Assembly: GCA_022511265.1 (NCBI GenBank)
Contig: JAFLRX010000004.1
Coordinates: 59,249-123,248 of the forward strand
Direction of reading: 5' to 3'
Source of the DNA: Eubacterium sp.
GTDB lineage: Bacteria; Bacillota; Clostridia; Oscillospirales; Ruminococcaceae
Length of the DNA stretch: 64,000 nucleotides
Made by a program: the position numbers and the translations under genes. A model generated the notes under the pieces. It was not told the origin of the DNA and did no database searches. It worked only from the letters and a program-made list of their open reading frames with translations. Below, piece after piece: positions 44,306-53,328 of the stretch (position 1 is the first letter of the stretch; the number at the start of each line of letters is the position of its first letter).

Positions 44306-44842
44306 ATGGACAGCTTTGGAGAACAGCTTGTAAGAAAGCAGACCTCGTCTGCGGATATAATTAAGAGGGTCGCGCTGGTGGTGGGAGGACTGCTGCTTGC
44401 GACCGCGCTGATGACAGCGTCGTTTTTGACAAACTTTTATGTGCTGACGCTGCTGGCGGTGGGCGTTATCTTCGGTATGGGATGGCTGCTGACCGGCTTG
44501 GGCTGCGAATACGAATACATAATCACCAATCAGGACCTTGACATAGACAAGATAATGGGCAAGCGCAAGAGAAAGCGCCTTATCACCGTAAAGCTGGACA
44601 CGGTAGAGGACTTCGGCATCTACGACGGCACGCAGGGAGAGGGTGCGCAGGCAACCGTTATCGCCTCCGACGCGACCGGCATCAACGCGTGGTACATTAT
44701 CGCAAAGCATAAGACACACGGCAGGACGATGCTCATCTTCTCGCCGAACAAAAAGACGGTGGGTCTTATCGCCAACGGGCTGCCCCACAAGCTGAAGGTC
44801 AGCCTGAAGCTGCCGGAAAATATATTAAGCGAGGACGAATGA
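44306..44842 (+). CDS. Small membrane protein of unknown function
   Basis: 178 residues; I do not recognise the family. Two membrane helices (about 24-45 and 47-66) follow a cytoplasmic start, then a soluble domain of about 110 residues with YEYIITNQDLDIDKIMGKRKRKRLI and VEDFGIYDG. That pattern resembles small bacterial PH-like domains that follow membrane hairpins. It overlaps the carboxypeptidase gene by four bases (ATGA), so the two are translationally coupled and may work together at the envelope. Confidence 0.75.
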   Translation: MDSFGEQLVRKQTSSADIIKRVALVVGGLLLATALMTASFLTNFYVLTLLAVGVIFGMGWLLTGLGCEYEYIITNQDLDIDKIMGKRKRKRLITVKLDTVEDFGIYDGTQGEGAQATVIASDATGINAWYIIAKHKTHGRTMLIFSPNKKTVGLIANGLPHKLKVSLKLPENILSEDE

Positions 44843-45876
44843 AAAAGCACTGTGCATTGCTTGCCGCCGCGCTGACGATATGCTGTTTATCGGCGGGCTG
44901 CGGCAGTATAGATCTCACCTCGGGCACGTCGAACGGCGACCCGTCACAGAATTCGGCTGCGTCACAGTCAGGGGAAAGCGTAGTTGATGTGTTCAACCCA
45001 AGCGGGCAGGAAAGCACCGTCAACGAGCCGACCTTTACCCCGGACGACAGCTTTGTGGGCTGCCGTGCGGCGGTTTGCTATGACCTGACGAATAAAGAGA
45101 TTATATATGAGAAAAATCTCGATCTGCCTATCTATCCCGCCAGCCTTACCAAGCTGCTGACCGCGCTGGTCGCCGTGGAATATCTGGATGAGAATTACGT
45201 CTGCACTGTCGGCAGCGAGATAGACCTTATCGCATACGATTCCACCCGTTCGTGGATATCCGAGGGCGAGCAGTATATGAGAAACGACCTGCTGACCGCA
45301 ATGCTTACCCCGTCCGGCAACGACGCGGCATACTCCGTGGCGGCTAACGTGGTGCATAAGGTATACGGCGCGGATATATACGATGAGGATATAACGGCGT
45401 ATTTCTCGATACTGATGAACAATTACGCCAAGTCGATAGGCTGTGAGAACACCCATTTCACCGTGCCGGACGGCTATCATGAGGACGAGCATATCACCAC
45501 CTGCGGCGATATGCTGAAGATTGCCGAGGCCGCCGCGAACAGCCCCGCAATAGTCGGCATAACCAGTCAGGACTTAGCGGTGGTGTACGACCTTGACGGC
45601 TATACCCACAGCTGGGAAAACGGCAATATGCTGCTGTGGGACCCGTATACTGAATATGTCTCCAAGGGGCTGAAAACAGGGTACACGGACGAGGCGGGCT
45701 TTTGCTTTGCGGGGCTTGCCGAGCTGGACGGAAAGCAGATAATCACGCTGACCTTTGACTGCGATATAGAATACAGATACGATGACACGCTAAAGCTGAT
45801 GGACCTCGGCTTTGGGCTGTATGACGAGGATAACAACTATAGGGGTGAATACGCGGCAGACCCCGATGCGGAATGA
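44839..45876 (+). CDS. D-alanyl-D-alanine carboxypeptidase, S11 family (DacF-like)
   Basis: Serine peptidase that trims D-Ala from peptidoglycan pentapeptides outside the membrane. 345 residues with an N-terminal lipobox LSAGC (Cys21), SxxK in PASLTKLLTAL, SxN in TPSGNDAA and KTG in GLKTGYTDEAGFCF. The C-terminal extra domain of some DacA proteins is missing, giving the shorter DacF-like form. Lipid anchoring replaces the usual C-terminal amphipathic helix. Confidence 0.9.
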   Translation: MKKHCALLAAALTICCLSAGCGSIDLTSGTSNGDPSQNSAASQSGESVVDVFNPSGQESTVNEPTFTPDDSFVGCRAAVCYDLTNKEIIYEKNLDLPIYPASLTKLLTALVAVEYLDENYVCTVGSEIDLIAYDSTRSWISEGEQYMRNDLLTAMLTPSGNDAAYSVAANVVHKVYGADIYDEDITAYFSILMNNYAKSIGCENTHFTVPDGYHEDEHITTCGDMLKIAEAAANSPAIVGITSQDLAVVYDLDGYTHSWENGNMLLWDPYTEYVSKGLKTGYTDEAGFCFAGLAELDGKQIITLTFDCDIEYRYDDTLKLMDLGFGLYDEDNNYRGEYAADPDAE

Positions 45877-45881
45877 TAAAT

Positions 45882-45911
45882 AAATGCTTTCCCTTTTAGG
45901 GAAAGCATTTT
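45882..45911 (+). terminator. Intrinsic terminator of the carboxypeptidase operon
   Basis: AAATGCTTTCCC-TTTTA-GGGAAAGCATTTT, followed by AGTGAATAATGAAAAGTGAATAA-type repeat sequence. Confidence 0.88.
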
Positions 45912-45947
45912 AGTGAATAATGAAAAGTGAATAATTAAGGAAAAAAT

Positions 45948-46955
45948 ATGAAGATACTTTCAATAGAAAGCTCCTGCGATGAGACCGCCGCGGCGGTGGT
46001 AGAGGACGGACGGACAGTCCTGTCCTCTGTAATAGCGACACAGATAGACGAGCATAAGCTGTACGGCGGAGTAGTGCCGGAAATAGCCTCACGCCGTCAC
46101 TGCGAGAATATCACGGGGGTAATTAAAGAGGCGCTGGACAAGGCGGGCGCACAGCTGTCAGATATGGACGCGGTGGCGGTCACCAACGCGCCGGGGCTGA
46201 TAGGCGCGCTGCTGGTGGGTGTCAGCTTTGCGAAAGGGCTGGCGATGTCGGCGGGCTTGCCGCTGGTGCCTGTACATCACATAAAGGGACACATCGCGGC
46301 AAATTATATAACGCATAAAGAGCTGGAGCCGCCGTATCTCTGTCTGGTGGTGTCCGGCGGACATACCCATATAGTCAAGGTAGAAAGCTATACCGAGCTG
46401 GAGACAGTCGGCAAGACGGTGGACGACGCGGCGGGCGAGGCGTTTGACAAGGCGGCACGCGCGCTGGGCTTTCCGTATCCGGGCGGGGTATACATCGACC
46501 GTGCGGCAAAGCAGGGCGACCCGTCCAAGTACAAGCTGCCGATACCCAACACCCAAAACCCGTATGATTTCAGCTTTTCGGGACTGAAGACCGCAGTGAT
46601 AAACCTTATCCACAACGCGCGGCAAAAGGGTGAAGAAGTAGACGTAAACTCGCTGGCGGCATGCTTTCAGCAGACGGCGGTAACTATGCTGAAAAATAAA
46701 TTTATCGCGGCGGCAAATGACTTAGGATATAAAAAAATCGCCCTTGCGGGCGGCGTGGCGGCAAATTCCGCACTGCGCTCGGCATTGGCTCAGGCGGCTG
46801 ACGAAAACGGCATGAGCTTTTATGTGCCGGAGCTGTCGCTGTGTACCGACAACGCGGCGATGATAGGCTGTCAGGGTTATTATGAATATCTTGCGGGCAA
46901 CACCGCCGATATGTCGCTGAACGCCTTTGCCACCAAAAAGCTGCATATGCTGTAA
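45948..46955 (+). CDS. tsaD: tRNA N6-adenosine threonylcarbamoyltransferase
   Basis: Transfers threonylcarbamoyl to A37 of ANN-decoding tRNAs (t6A). 335 residues of the ASKHA fold: ILSIESSCDETAAAVVEDG, the metal-binding HHIKGHIAANY (HxxxH), LVVSGGHTHIV and the C-terminal LAGGVAANSALR and CTDNAAMIGCQGYY. The full length matches TsaD. It lies just after a GTGAATA repeat and is followed by a lipoprotein gene. Confidence 0.97.
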   Translation: MKILSIESSCDETAAAVVEDGRTVLSSVIATQIDEHKLYGGVVPEIASRRHCENITGVIKEALDKAGAQLSDMDAVAVTNAPGLIGALLVGVSFAKGLAMSAGLPLVPVHHIKGHIAANYITHKELEPPYLCLVVSGGHTHIVKVESYTELETVGKTVDDAAGEAFDKAARALGFPYPGGVYIDRAAKQGDPSKYKLPIPNTQNPYDFSFSGLKTAVINLIHNARQKGEEVDVNSLAACFQQTAVTMLKNKFIAAANDLGYKKIALAGGVAANSALRSALAQAADENGMSFYVPELSLCTDNAAMIGCQGYYEYLAGNTADMSLNAFATKKLHML

Positions 46956-46966
46956 AGGAGATATAT

Positions 46967-47359
46967 ATGAGAAAAATTGTGCTTATAATCACCGCTATGG
47001 CGGCGGCGTTGCTGTTGCTTTGTTCCTGCTCGGACGTGAAAAGTCAGGTGCAGGGCAGCTGGCAGCTGGACAGCGTAGGCGGATTAAGTCTTGAGGAATA
47101 TTCCGAGCAAAGCGGGATAGACGTCGGCGGACTGAATATCGTATGGACGCTAAAGGATGACCGCGTGACCGGCAGAATAGGCGCGGTGACGCTGTTCTCC
47201 GACGCGAAGATAACCTATACCGACAACGGCTTTCGTTTTGAGGACGACAGCATAATCGGCGGCGCGCAGGTGAAATACGACGCGGGCTATGACACGCTGA
47301 GATACACCGCCCCAGTCAACGGAAAAAATCTGGAACACATACTTAAAAAAGCAGCCTGA
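46967..47359 (+). CDS. Small lipoprotein of unknown function
   Basis: 130 residues. A signal peptide ends in a lipobox LLCSC (Cys20), followed by an all-beta, lipocalin-like or DUF-type domain (VQGSWQLDSVGGLSLEEYSEQ, IVWTLKDDRVTG, FRFEDDSIIGG). I recognise no family. AAGGAGATATAT precedes the ATG, 11 bases after tsaD. A terminator follows. Confidence 0.75.
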   Translation: MRKIVLIITAMAAALLLLCSCSDVKSQVQGSWQLDSVGGLSLEEYSEQSGIDVGGLNIVWTLKDDRVTGRIGAVTLFSDAKITYTDNGFRFEDDSIIGGAQVKYDAGYDTLRYTAPVNGKNLEHILKKAA

Positions 47360-47372
47360 GGGCTGCTTTTTT
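47345..47372 (+). terminator. Intrinsic terminator after the lipoprotein gene
   Basis: AAAAAAGCAGCC-TGA-GGGCTGCTTTTTT around the stop codon. Confidence 0.9.
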
Positions 47373-47500
47373 AGTGAATAAGTAATAGTGAATAGTGAAG
47401 AAGTAATGTGGCGGACTGCGCCCGCAAATATAAAAAGAATTTTTTAATCAGTGCGCAAAGCGCACACCAATCTTATTCGCTATTCACTATTCACTCAAAA
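47373..47500. repeat. GTGAATA repeat element with inverted ends
   Basis: It begins AGTGAATAAGTAATAGTGA and ends with the reverse complement form TTCGCTATTCACTATTCACT, so the flanks are inverted copies of the same heptamer array. Two small hairpins (around CGCCCGC and GTGCGC-AAA-GCGCAC) lie inside. It is the most complete, MITE-like member of the family in the window. Confidence 0.65.
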
Positions 47501-47505
47501 ATCTC

Positions 47506-48432
47506 CTAGCCTGTGTAAGCAGCATTTATGTCAACTTCAAAAAAAGTCTTAATTATCTCCTCCGCGCTGTCGCCCCTTGCGCCGAGCTGCATAGCGGCGG
47601 CGACGCTGATGCCGGCACTGCCGCCGTCCCCCTTTGAGGTAAAGGAAAACAGCCTGTCGGTGTAGGTCATCTCAAAGCAGACCGACCGTATGCCGAACAG
47701 TTGACAAAATTCCCAGCCGGACATAGTTACCCCGCCCGCCGACACTGACAGCACGTTGCCGTCTGTGTCGGTTTTTATGTCGGATATCCAGCCCCCGATG
47801 TCGGGAGGCAGCACGGCAGAGGGAAAGCGGGTCAAAAACACCGCCGTAAAGCCGTCGGAGGTAAGCTGACAGCCGCCGCTGTACCTCGGCTCGTCACGGT
47901 CGGTGAGGCAGTACAGCTTTTTGCACCACGGCATATTCATATTACATTCCGCGGGGTCTATCAGCGCGCCGGAGGAAATGCGGCAAAGCGGCAGAAATAC
48001 GTTCTCGCCGCCGTAGGTGACATTTACGTTCATTGCGTATTTTGCGGCGCTGCGCACCATAATGTTAAATTCCTGATACGCGCTGCCGTAATATTCCGCC
48101 GCTTCTTCCATGCTCATGTATTCCACACACGGAAAGACGTCACGGTCGAGAGAATTTATCTCGTACAGATACAGCAGAGAGCTGTACAGCACCGCCGCAG
48201 TCGCGTTCAGCCCCTGCTGATTTATCTGCGACACCGAGGAATAGTTTTTCAGCGCGGCGAATATGCAGCCGGAAAGATAATCCGCGGTGATGTACGGCGT
48301 ATCGCCGACGGTTATTTGCTCGGGCGGCGGCGGTTCTTCGGGCAATTGCGGTTCTGCGGCGATTACCGCCGCAGCGGCTATGCCCGCAATAAGTATCGCA
48401 ATAACTATTAGGACAGGAATTTTTACCTTCAT
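47506..48432 (-). CDS. SpoIID/LytB-like membrane-anchored protein, probably degenerate
   Basis: 308 residues: one N-terminal membrane helix (MKVKIPVLIVIAILIAGIAA), a Pro-rich tether (PEEPPPPEQ), then a domain whose C-terminus (FCQLFGIRSVCFEMTY... AAAMQLGARGDSAEEIIKTFFEVDI) follows the SpoIID/LytB layout. SpoIID is the spore-engulfment lytic transglycosylase. The motif expected as GVVAxEMP reads GCIFAALKN, so the catalytic Glu seems absent, and the HGVGMSQ-type loop is altered. The ATG with AGGAGG five bases upstream is preferred over an earlier in-frame ATG. Confidence 0.6.
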   Translation of the reverse strand: MKVKIPVLIVIAILIAGIAAAAVIAAEPQLPEEPPPPEQITVGDTPYITADYLSGCIFAALKNYSSVSQINQQGLNATAAVLYSSLLYLYEINSLDRDVFPCVEYMSMEEAAEYYGSAYQEFNIMVRSAAKYAMNVNVTYGGENVFLPLCRISSGALIDPAECNMNMPWCKKLYCLTDRDEPRYSGGCQLTSDGFTAVFLTRFPSAVLPPDIGGWISDIKTDTDGNVLSVSAGGVTMSGWEFCQLFGIRSVCFEMTYTDRLFSFTSKGDGGSAGISVAAAMQLGARGDSAEEIIKTFFEVDINAAYTG

Positions 48433-48461
48433 ATACGCCTCCTGCGCTGCAACGAATTTAT

Positions 48462-48490
48462 TTGACATTTGTGTAATACTATGATATAAT
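48462..48490 (+). promoter_or_regulatory. Promoter of citrate synthase
   Basis: TTGACA, 17 bases, TATAAT: a full consensus. It leaves a leader of about 105 bases with a small TGTCC-TAAA-GGACA hairpin but no recognised riboswitch. Confidence 0.88.
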
Positions 48491-48603
48491 TAATAGTGTA
48501 TATGTCCTAAAGGACAAGAACAAAGAGTTAATAAAATATATTCGCAAACTACCTGAAATAGTATGGTGCAGAACATAAAACCTTACGAAAGGGGACATAC
48601 ATT

Positions 48604-49953
48604 TTGACAGAGAGAGAAGAAAGATTAAAGCAGCTGTGTGACGATTACGCCGCAAACACCGCGATAGACCCGCATCTGTACGAAAAATACGCGGTAAAGA
48701 GAGGACTTCGCAACGCCGACGGCAGCGGCGTGGTGGCAGGGCTCACCCATATCTGTAACGTACACGGCTATATGCTGAACGAGGGTGAAAAGCACCCTAT
48801 CCCCGGACAGCTTATCTACCGCGGCTATGACATAAACGACCTTGTGGCAGGCAAGACGGCGGACGACCGCTATGGCTTTGAGGAGACCGCCTATCTGCTG
48901 CTGCTGGGACATCTGCCTGACAAATCGCATTTAGAGGGTTTTAAGAAGCTTATCACCCATTTCCGCGAGCTGCCGCAGTATTTTGAGGAGGATGTGATAT
49001 TACGCACCCCCTCGCCGAATATAATGAACAAGATGGCGCAGTCGGTACTTGCCCTGTATTCCTATGACAAAAACCCCGAGGATAAGTCTACCGAGAGCGA
49101 GATGATAAAGGCGGTATCGGTCATTTCCCGCCTGCCCGCGATAATGGTCACCGCATATCAGGCAATGCGCCGTTACGTGTATAACGAGAGCATGGTAATG
49201 CACCCGATAAACCTTGACGAGAGCCTTGCCGAAAGCATACTGTCTACCCTGCGCGCCGACCGCGCGTACACCAAGGACGAGGCAAAGCTGCTTGACCTGT
49301 GCCTTATGCTGCATGCCGAGCATGGCGGCGGTAACAACTCTACCTTTACCTGCCGCTGCGTTACCTCATCGGGCACCGACGCGTATTCGGCATACGCCGC
49401 GGCGATATCCTCGCTGAAGGGTCCGCGTCACGGCGGCGCGAACATCAAGGTGATGGAAATGCTTAACTGCATAGAGCAAAACGTCAAGAACTGGGAGAGC
49501 GACGGCGAGGTGGCGGACTTCCTCAACCGCATACTCGCAAAGGAAGAAAACGACCGCAGCGGACTTATCTACGGTATGGGTCATGCGGTATACACCATGT
49601 CCGACCCGAGGGCGCTGATACTTAAAGAGGCGGGGATGAAGCTGGCTATGGGCACCGAGCTGGAGCCGGAATTCAAGCTGCTGGACAAAATAGAGCGGCT
49701 GACCCCCGAACTGTTTGCCAACGCGAAGGGCGACATAAAGACCATGTGCGCGAATGTGGATATGTATTCGGGACTGGTATACAAGCTGCTGGGAATACCG
49801 GTGGAGATGTATACCGCGCTGTTTGCCTGCGCCCGTATATCCGGCTGGTGCGCGCACAGAATGGAAGAGCTGCACAACGGCAAGCGCATTATGCGTCCCG
49901 CGTATAAGACGCTGGCGAAGAACAGAGAATATATTGCGCTGAGCGAACGTTAA
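48604..49953 (+). CDS. Citrate synthase
   Basis: Condenses oxaloacetate and acetyl-CoA to citrate. 449 residues with the conserved IPGQLIYRGYDINDL, LMLHAEHGGGNNSTFTCR (His), KGPRHGGANIKV (His), GMGHAVYTMSDPRA and the C-terminal RISGWCAHRMEEL (Arg). The longer form with an N-terminal extension is common in clostridia. The TTG start is set by GAAAGGGGACATACAT. No aconitase or isocitrate dehydrogenase is adjacent. Confidence 0.95.
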   Translation: MTEREERLKQLCDDYAANTAIDPHLYEKYAVKRGLRNADGSGVVAGLTHICNVHGYMLNEGEKHPIPGQLIYRGYDINDLVAGKTADDRYGFEETAYLLLLGHLPDKSHLEGFKKLITHFRELPQYFEEDVILRTPSPNIMNKMAQSVLALYSYDKNPEDKSTESEMIKAVSVISRLPAIMVTAYQAMRRYVYNESMVMHPINLDESLAESILSTLRADRAYTKDEAKLLDLCLMLHAEHGGGNNSTFTCRCVTSSGTDAYSAYAAAISSLKGPRHGGANIKVMEMLNCIEQNVKNWESDGEVADFLNRILAKEENDRSGLIYGMGHAVYTMSDPRALILKEAGMKLAMGTELEPEFKLLDKIERLTPELFANAKGDIKTMCANVDMYSGLVYKLLGIPVEMYTALFACARISGWCAHRMEELHNGKRIMRPAYKTLAKNREYIALSER

Positions 49954-49995
49954 ATATAATACAGACAGATATATTTACAGGAAAGAAAGTGTACA

Positions 49996-51147
49996 ATGAC
50001 AAAAACTAAGCTTAAACTATCCCCGATATGCGCTGCGGCTTCGGCACTGATACTTCTGATACTGCGGACGGTACAGCTGACTGTCGCGGTGGAGTATCCG
50101 TCAGGCTTTTATCTGCCGAGCGGCGGGGCGATAAATATAGTTTACACGGTGCTGATGATAATCGCGGCTGCGGCAGTTGCCTATACCGCGTACCTTGACT
50201 GCAAGCCGCTGCGCGGCAGAAAGTTAGAGCTGCTGCCGACCAAGCCCGCATCCGTGTACGGTATAGCGGTGATAATCTACGGTGCGGCAATGGCGTCCTA
50301 CGCGCTGGCACAGCTTTCCGCCGAGATAGGCTTTTACGGGATAGTGTGCATGATAGGCGCGTTGTCCGCGGTGGGGCTGGGCATGCTGATACTGGCAAAC
50401 GGAAAGATAAGGCCGATGTGCTGTATCCCCGTTGTGCTGATGATAATCAGCTTTATAATCAAGTGCATTTTCTTTTTCATATCCAACCCGATAATCACCG
50501 GAATACCGCAAAAGCTGATGGTGATGATGATATACGTGCTGTCGGTTTTGTTTTGGATAAACATGGGCAGGCTTATCTCCGACGGCGAGAAAAAGCTGAC
50601 CCGTACCGCCGCGACCGCGTCGGGACTGGCGCTGGGCTGCGCATGGCTGGCGTATGTCGGCAGCTCGTTTTTGCTGATGCTGACCGACGGTGAAAAATGG
50701 CTGCTGCTGGACGATACACCGGATCTTGAATTAATAGTTATCGGCGCGATACCCGCGGTACTGACGCTGATATTACTGTTCTGCTCAAAGCCCGTAAAGG
50801 CACGCAGACCCGCAAGACCCTCATCCGAAAGGGCGGCTGCGCCCGTCGGGGCAGACCGTCCCGCGCGTAAAAGGCCGCAGCCCGCACAGCGTAAAGCCGC
50901 CGAGGAAAAGGCGGTAAAGCAAGAGGTCGTGCAGGAAAACAGCAAACCCGAAATCCCCAAACCCGAGCAGGAAGATGCTGTTACAGTCGAAGAACCCAAG
51001 CAGGAAATCCCTGTTTCGGTTTCCGAGCCGGAGACACCCGCATCGGCTGCCGAGCCGGAGTTGCCCGCCCCCGCCGAAAAGCCGGAGGCAAAGGAATACG
51101 ATAAATACGACATTGACGCAATAATCGAGCAATACACGAAGAAATAA
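49996..51147 (+). CDS. Polytopic membrane protein with charged Pro/Glu/Lys-rich tail
   Basis: 383 residues, no family recognised. About eight membrane helices fill residues 10-268. A low-complexity tail follows (RRPARPSSERAAAPVG, EIPKPEQEDAVTVEEPKQE) rich in Pro, Glu and Lys, ending YDKYDIDAIIEQYTKK. No enzymatic motif is seen. AGGAAAGAAAG precedes the ATG. It lies about 40 bases after citrate synthase and 31 before a lipoprotein gene, so it may share a transcript with either. Confidence 0.75.
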   Translation: MTKTKLKLSPICAAASALILLILRTVQLTVAVEYPSGFYLPSGGAINIVYTVLMIIAAAAVAYTAYLDCKPLRGRKLELLPTKPASVYGIAVIIYGAAMASYALAQLSAEIGFYGIVCMIGALSAVGLGMLILANGKIRPMCCIPVVLMIISFIIKCIFFFISNPIITGIPQKLMVMMIYVLSVLFWINMGRLISDGEKKLTRTAATASGLALGCAWLAYVGSSFLLMLTDGEKWLLLDDTPDLELIVIGAIPAVLTLILLFCSKPVKARRPARPSSERAAAPVGADRPARKRPQPAQRKAAEEKAVKQEVVQENSKPEIPKPEQEDAVTVEEPKQEIPVSVSEPETPASAAEPELPAPAEKPEAKEYDKYDIDAIIEQYTKK

Positions 51148-51178
51148 TTTTCTGACGTCTGCGGAAAGGGGTGGAAAA

Positions 51179-52558
51179 ATGAGTATCATGAAAAAGGCGG
51201 CATTGCTGTCGGCGGCGTTTTGTGTAATGCTGTCCGGCTGCTCGATGAACATGTCGGTGGATACTCTGCTTTCTCCGCCCAAGCTGTCGGACGAGCAGAC
51301 CGAAATATACACCGCGCTGACCGAGGCGGCAGGAAACGTCGATCTGCGCTATCCCCGTATGGGAGAATACCTCAGCGCATTTGTAATAAACGATTTGGAC
51401 GCGGACGGCTCGCCGGAGGCGATGGTGTTTTTTGAGCGGAGAAGCTCTGACGTCAACGTTCCCGCCGAAAGAGAGGCAGGTCTGCGGATAGGCTTTCTTG
51501 ACCGTGACGAGAACGGCGACTGGCGCAGCGTATACGAGATGGCGGCGTCCGGTACCGAAGTTGAGAGCGTTGAGTTCTCCACACTGGGCAGCGACAGCCC
51601 GAAGGCGATAATCACCTACGCGGGCTTAAGCTCTCAGGAAAAGAGATTGTCGATAATCGGCTACAGCGACGGCGCGCCGTATGAGGCACATCAGATGACG
51701 GTGTCGCAATTTTGTCTTTCCGCCGTTTCGGAGGACAACGGAGAGCTGCTGCTGACCCTTACCCGCGCGACACAGACAATGCCGCCGTTTTTTACCGTAT
51801 ACGGCTTTAACAGCGACGGAAGCTTTACACCGCTGTATGCCCCGATCGCCTTAAGCAACAACATCGCGGATTTTGACCGCTTTACCACGGGATATTACAG
51901 CCTTAACGGCACGCCGATGTTTTGCGCGGCGATAGATTATCTGCAAGCGGAAAACCAATATTCCACCGAGCTGGTGTACTTCAACGGCAACGGGTTTGTC
52001 ACCGCCAACAGCTTTTTGTTCAGCGGAAATCAGACCTCCTACATCCGCCGCACCAACTCTTATACTCCCAAGCTGAACAGCCGCGACATAAACGGCGACG
52101 GGATACTGGACGTGCCGATGACATCGGTGCTGCCGGGGTATGAGAGCCTTACCTTTCCCGAACAGCTGAACGCAGTATGGTGGTTCTCGCAAGAGTCTGG
52201 TAATATCGAGCGGGTGGCGACTATGTTTGTCGACCCGCAGATGAATTACACCTTTACCTTTCCCGGCAGGTGGGAGGGCGTAGTTACCGTGACATGGGAC
52301 GCGGAGGAAAATACCGTCACCTTCTGGCGGGCGGAGGAGGACGGCTCGCACGAATTTGCCCTGCTTACGATAAAGACCATTGCAACGGAAAATATTAACG
52401 ACTATGACGAAAACGCGGCTGCAAAGGACAGCTTTAAGCTGTTCGCCGCTAATGAAGATATAACGGTATATGTAAAAAATATAGAGTATCAGGGACTGTC
52501 CCTGACGTATGACGAGGTGGCGGCGGCACTGTACGTCATCTCGGATAAAGAACCGTAA
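51179..52558 (+). CDS. Large lipoprotein of unknown function
   Basis: 459 residues. The lipobox is VMLSGC (Cys21). The extracellular part contains calcium-loop-like stretches FVINDLDADGSPEAMVFFE and LNSRDINGDGILDVPM, which resemble FG-GAP/VCBS-type D-x-D-x-D repeats, within a beta-rich domain. It is likely a surface sensor or structural protein. It lies six bases upstream of a response-regulator gene and could feed that two-component system. A second in-frame ATG lies three codons in. Confidence 0.72.
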   Translation: MSIMKKAALLSAAFCVMLSGCSMNMSVDTLLSPPKLSDEQTEIYTALTEAAGNVDLRYPRMGEYLSAFVINDLDADGSPEAMVFFERRSSDVNVPAEREAGLRIGFLDRDENGDWRSVYEMAASGTEVESVEFSTLGSDSPKAIITYAGLSSQEKRLSIIGYSDGAPYEAHQMTVSQFCLSAVSEDNGELLLTLTRATQTMPPFFTVYGFNSDGSFTPLYAPIALSNNIADFDRFTTGYYSLNGTPMFCAAIDYLQAENQYSTELVYFNGNGFVTANSFLFSGNQTSYIRRTNSYTPKLNSRDINGDGILDVPMTSVLPGYESLTFPEQLNAVWWFSQESGNIERVATMFVDPQMNYTFTFPGRWEGVVTVTWDAEENTVTFWRAEEDGSHEFALLTIKTIATENINDYDENAAAKDSFKLFAANEDITVYVKNIEYQGLSLTYDEVAAALYVISDKEP

Positions 52559-52570
52559 AGGGGGATGTTT

Positions 52571-53317
52571 ATGAAGCGAATACTGGTTTGCGAGGACGAG
52601 GACGCTATCCGCGACTTTGTGGTGATAAACCTAAAGCGGTCGGGCTATGACGTGATAGACGTCACCAATGCCGCGCAGGCGATGGACGCGTACATACATT
52701 ACGGCGGCATGATAGACATCGCGCTGCTGGATATTATGATGCCCGGCATGGACGGCACCGAGCTGTGCCGCTGGCTGAGACAGAAGAGCGACACGATGGG
52801 TATAATCATGCTGTCCGCCAAGAGCCAGGAGGTGGACAAGATACGCAGCCTGACGCAGGGCGCGGACGACTACGTTACCAAGCCGTTTTCACCTACCGAG
52901 CTTGTGGCACGGGTGGACGCGGTATACCGCCGTGTTGCGGTGACCGGCGCAAAGACCGAGGACAAGGGCAGGACGCTTATCTCAGGGCCGTTCTCGATAA
53001 ATACGAAAAGCCGCCTGTTTTCCAAAAACGGGCAGAATATAGAGATAACCCAGGTAGAATATCAGCTGTTGGAGTATTTTATGGAAAACTCCGGCTCGGC
53101 ACTGGACAGAAAGAGCATACTTACCCATATCTGGGGCGACGCCTATTACGGCGACGATAAGATAGTGGACGTAAATATACGCAGACTGCGCATGAAGATT
53201 GAGGAAGACCCCTCTAACCCGAGGTATATCTCGACAATATGGGGCTTTGGCTATAAGTGGTGCGTGGACGAGCTTGCCGCTACGGGAGAGTTTAACAACG
53301 GCAGCAGTCTGACATAG
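52571..53317 (+). CDS. Response regulator, OmpR/PhoB family
   Basis: 248 residues. The receiver domain has the acidic pocket CEDED, phospho-acceptor Asp54 in ALLDIMMPGMDG and Lys104 in YVTKPFSPTELVARV. The C-terminal winged helix carries VEYQLLEYFMENSGSALDRKSI and VDVNIRRLRMKIEEDPSNPRYISTI (segments). The ATG at 52571 gives GGGGG a six-base spacing; the ATG at 52565 would touch it. It pairs with the histidine kinase 11 bases downstream. Confidence 0.93.
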   Translation: MKRILVCEDEDAIRDFVVINLKRSGYDVIDVTNAAQAMDAYIHYGGMIDIALLDIMMPGMDGTELCRWLRQKSDTMGIIMLSAKSQEVDKIRSLTQGADDYVTKPFSPTELVARVDAVYRRVAVTGAKTEDKGRTLISGPFSINTKSRLFSKNGQNIEITQVEYQLLEYFMENSGSALDRKSILTHIWGDAYYGDDKIVDVNIRRLRMKIEEDPSNPRYISTIWGFGYKWCVDELAATGEFNNGSSLT

Positions 53318-53328
53318 GAGAAACAGTC

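Noticed and set aside
48491..48603. Riboswitch in the citrate synthase leader
   Set aside because: Only a small hairpin is seen; no known aptamer core is recognisable.
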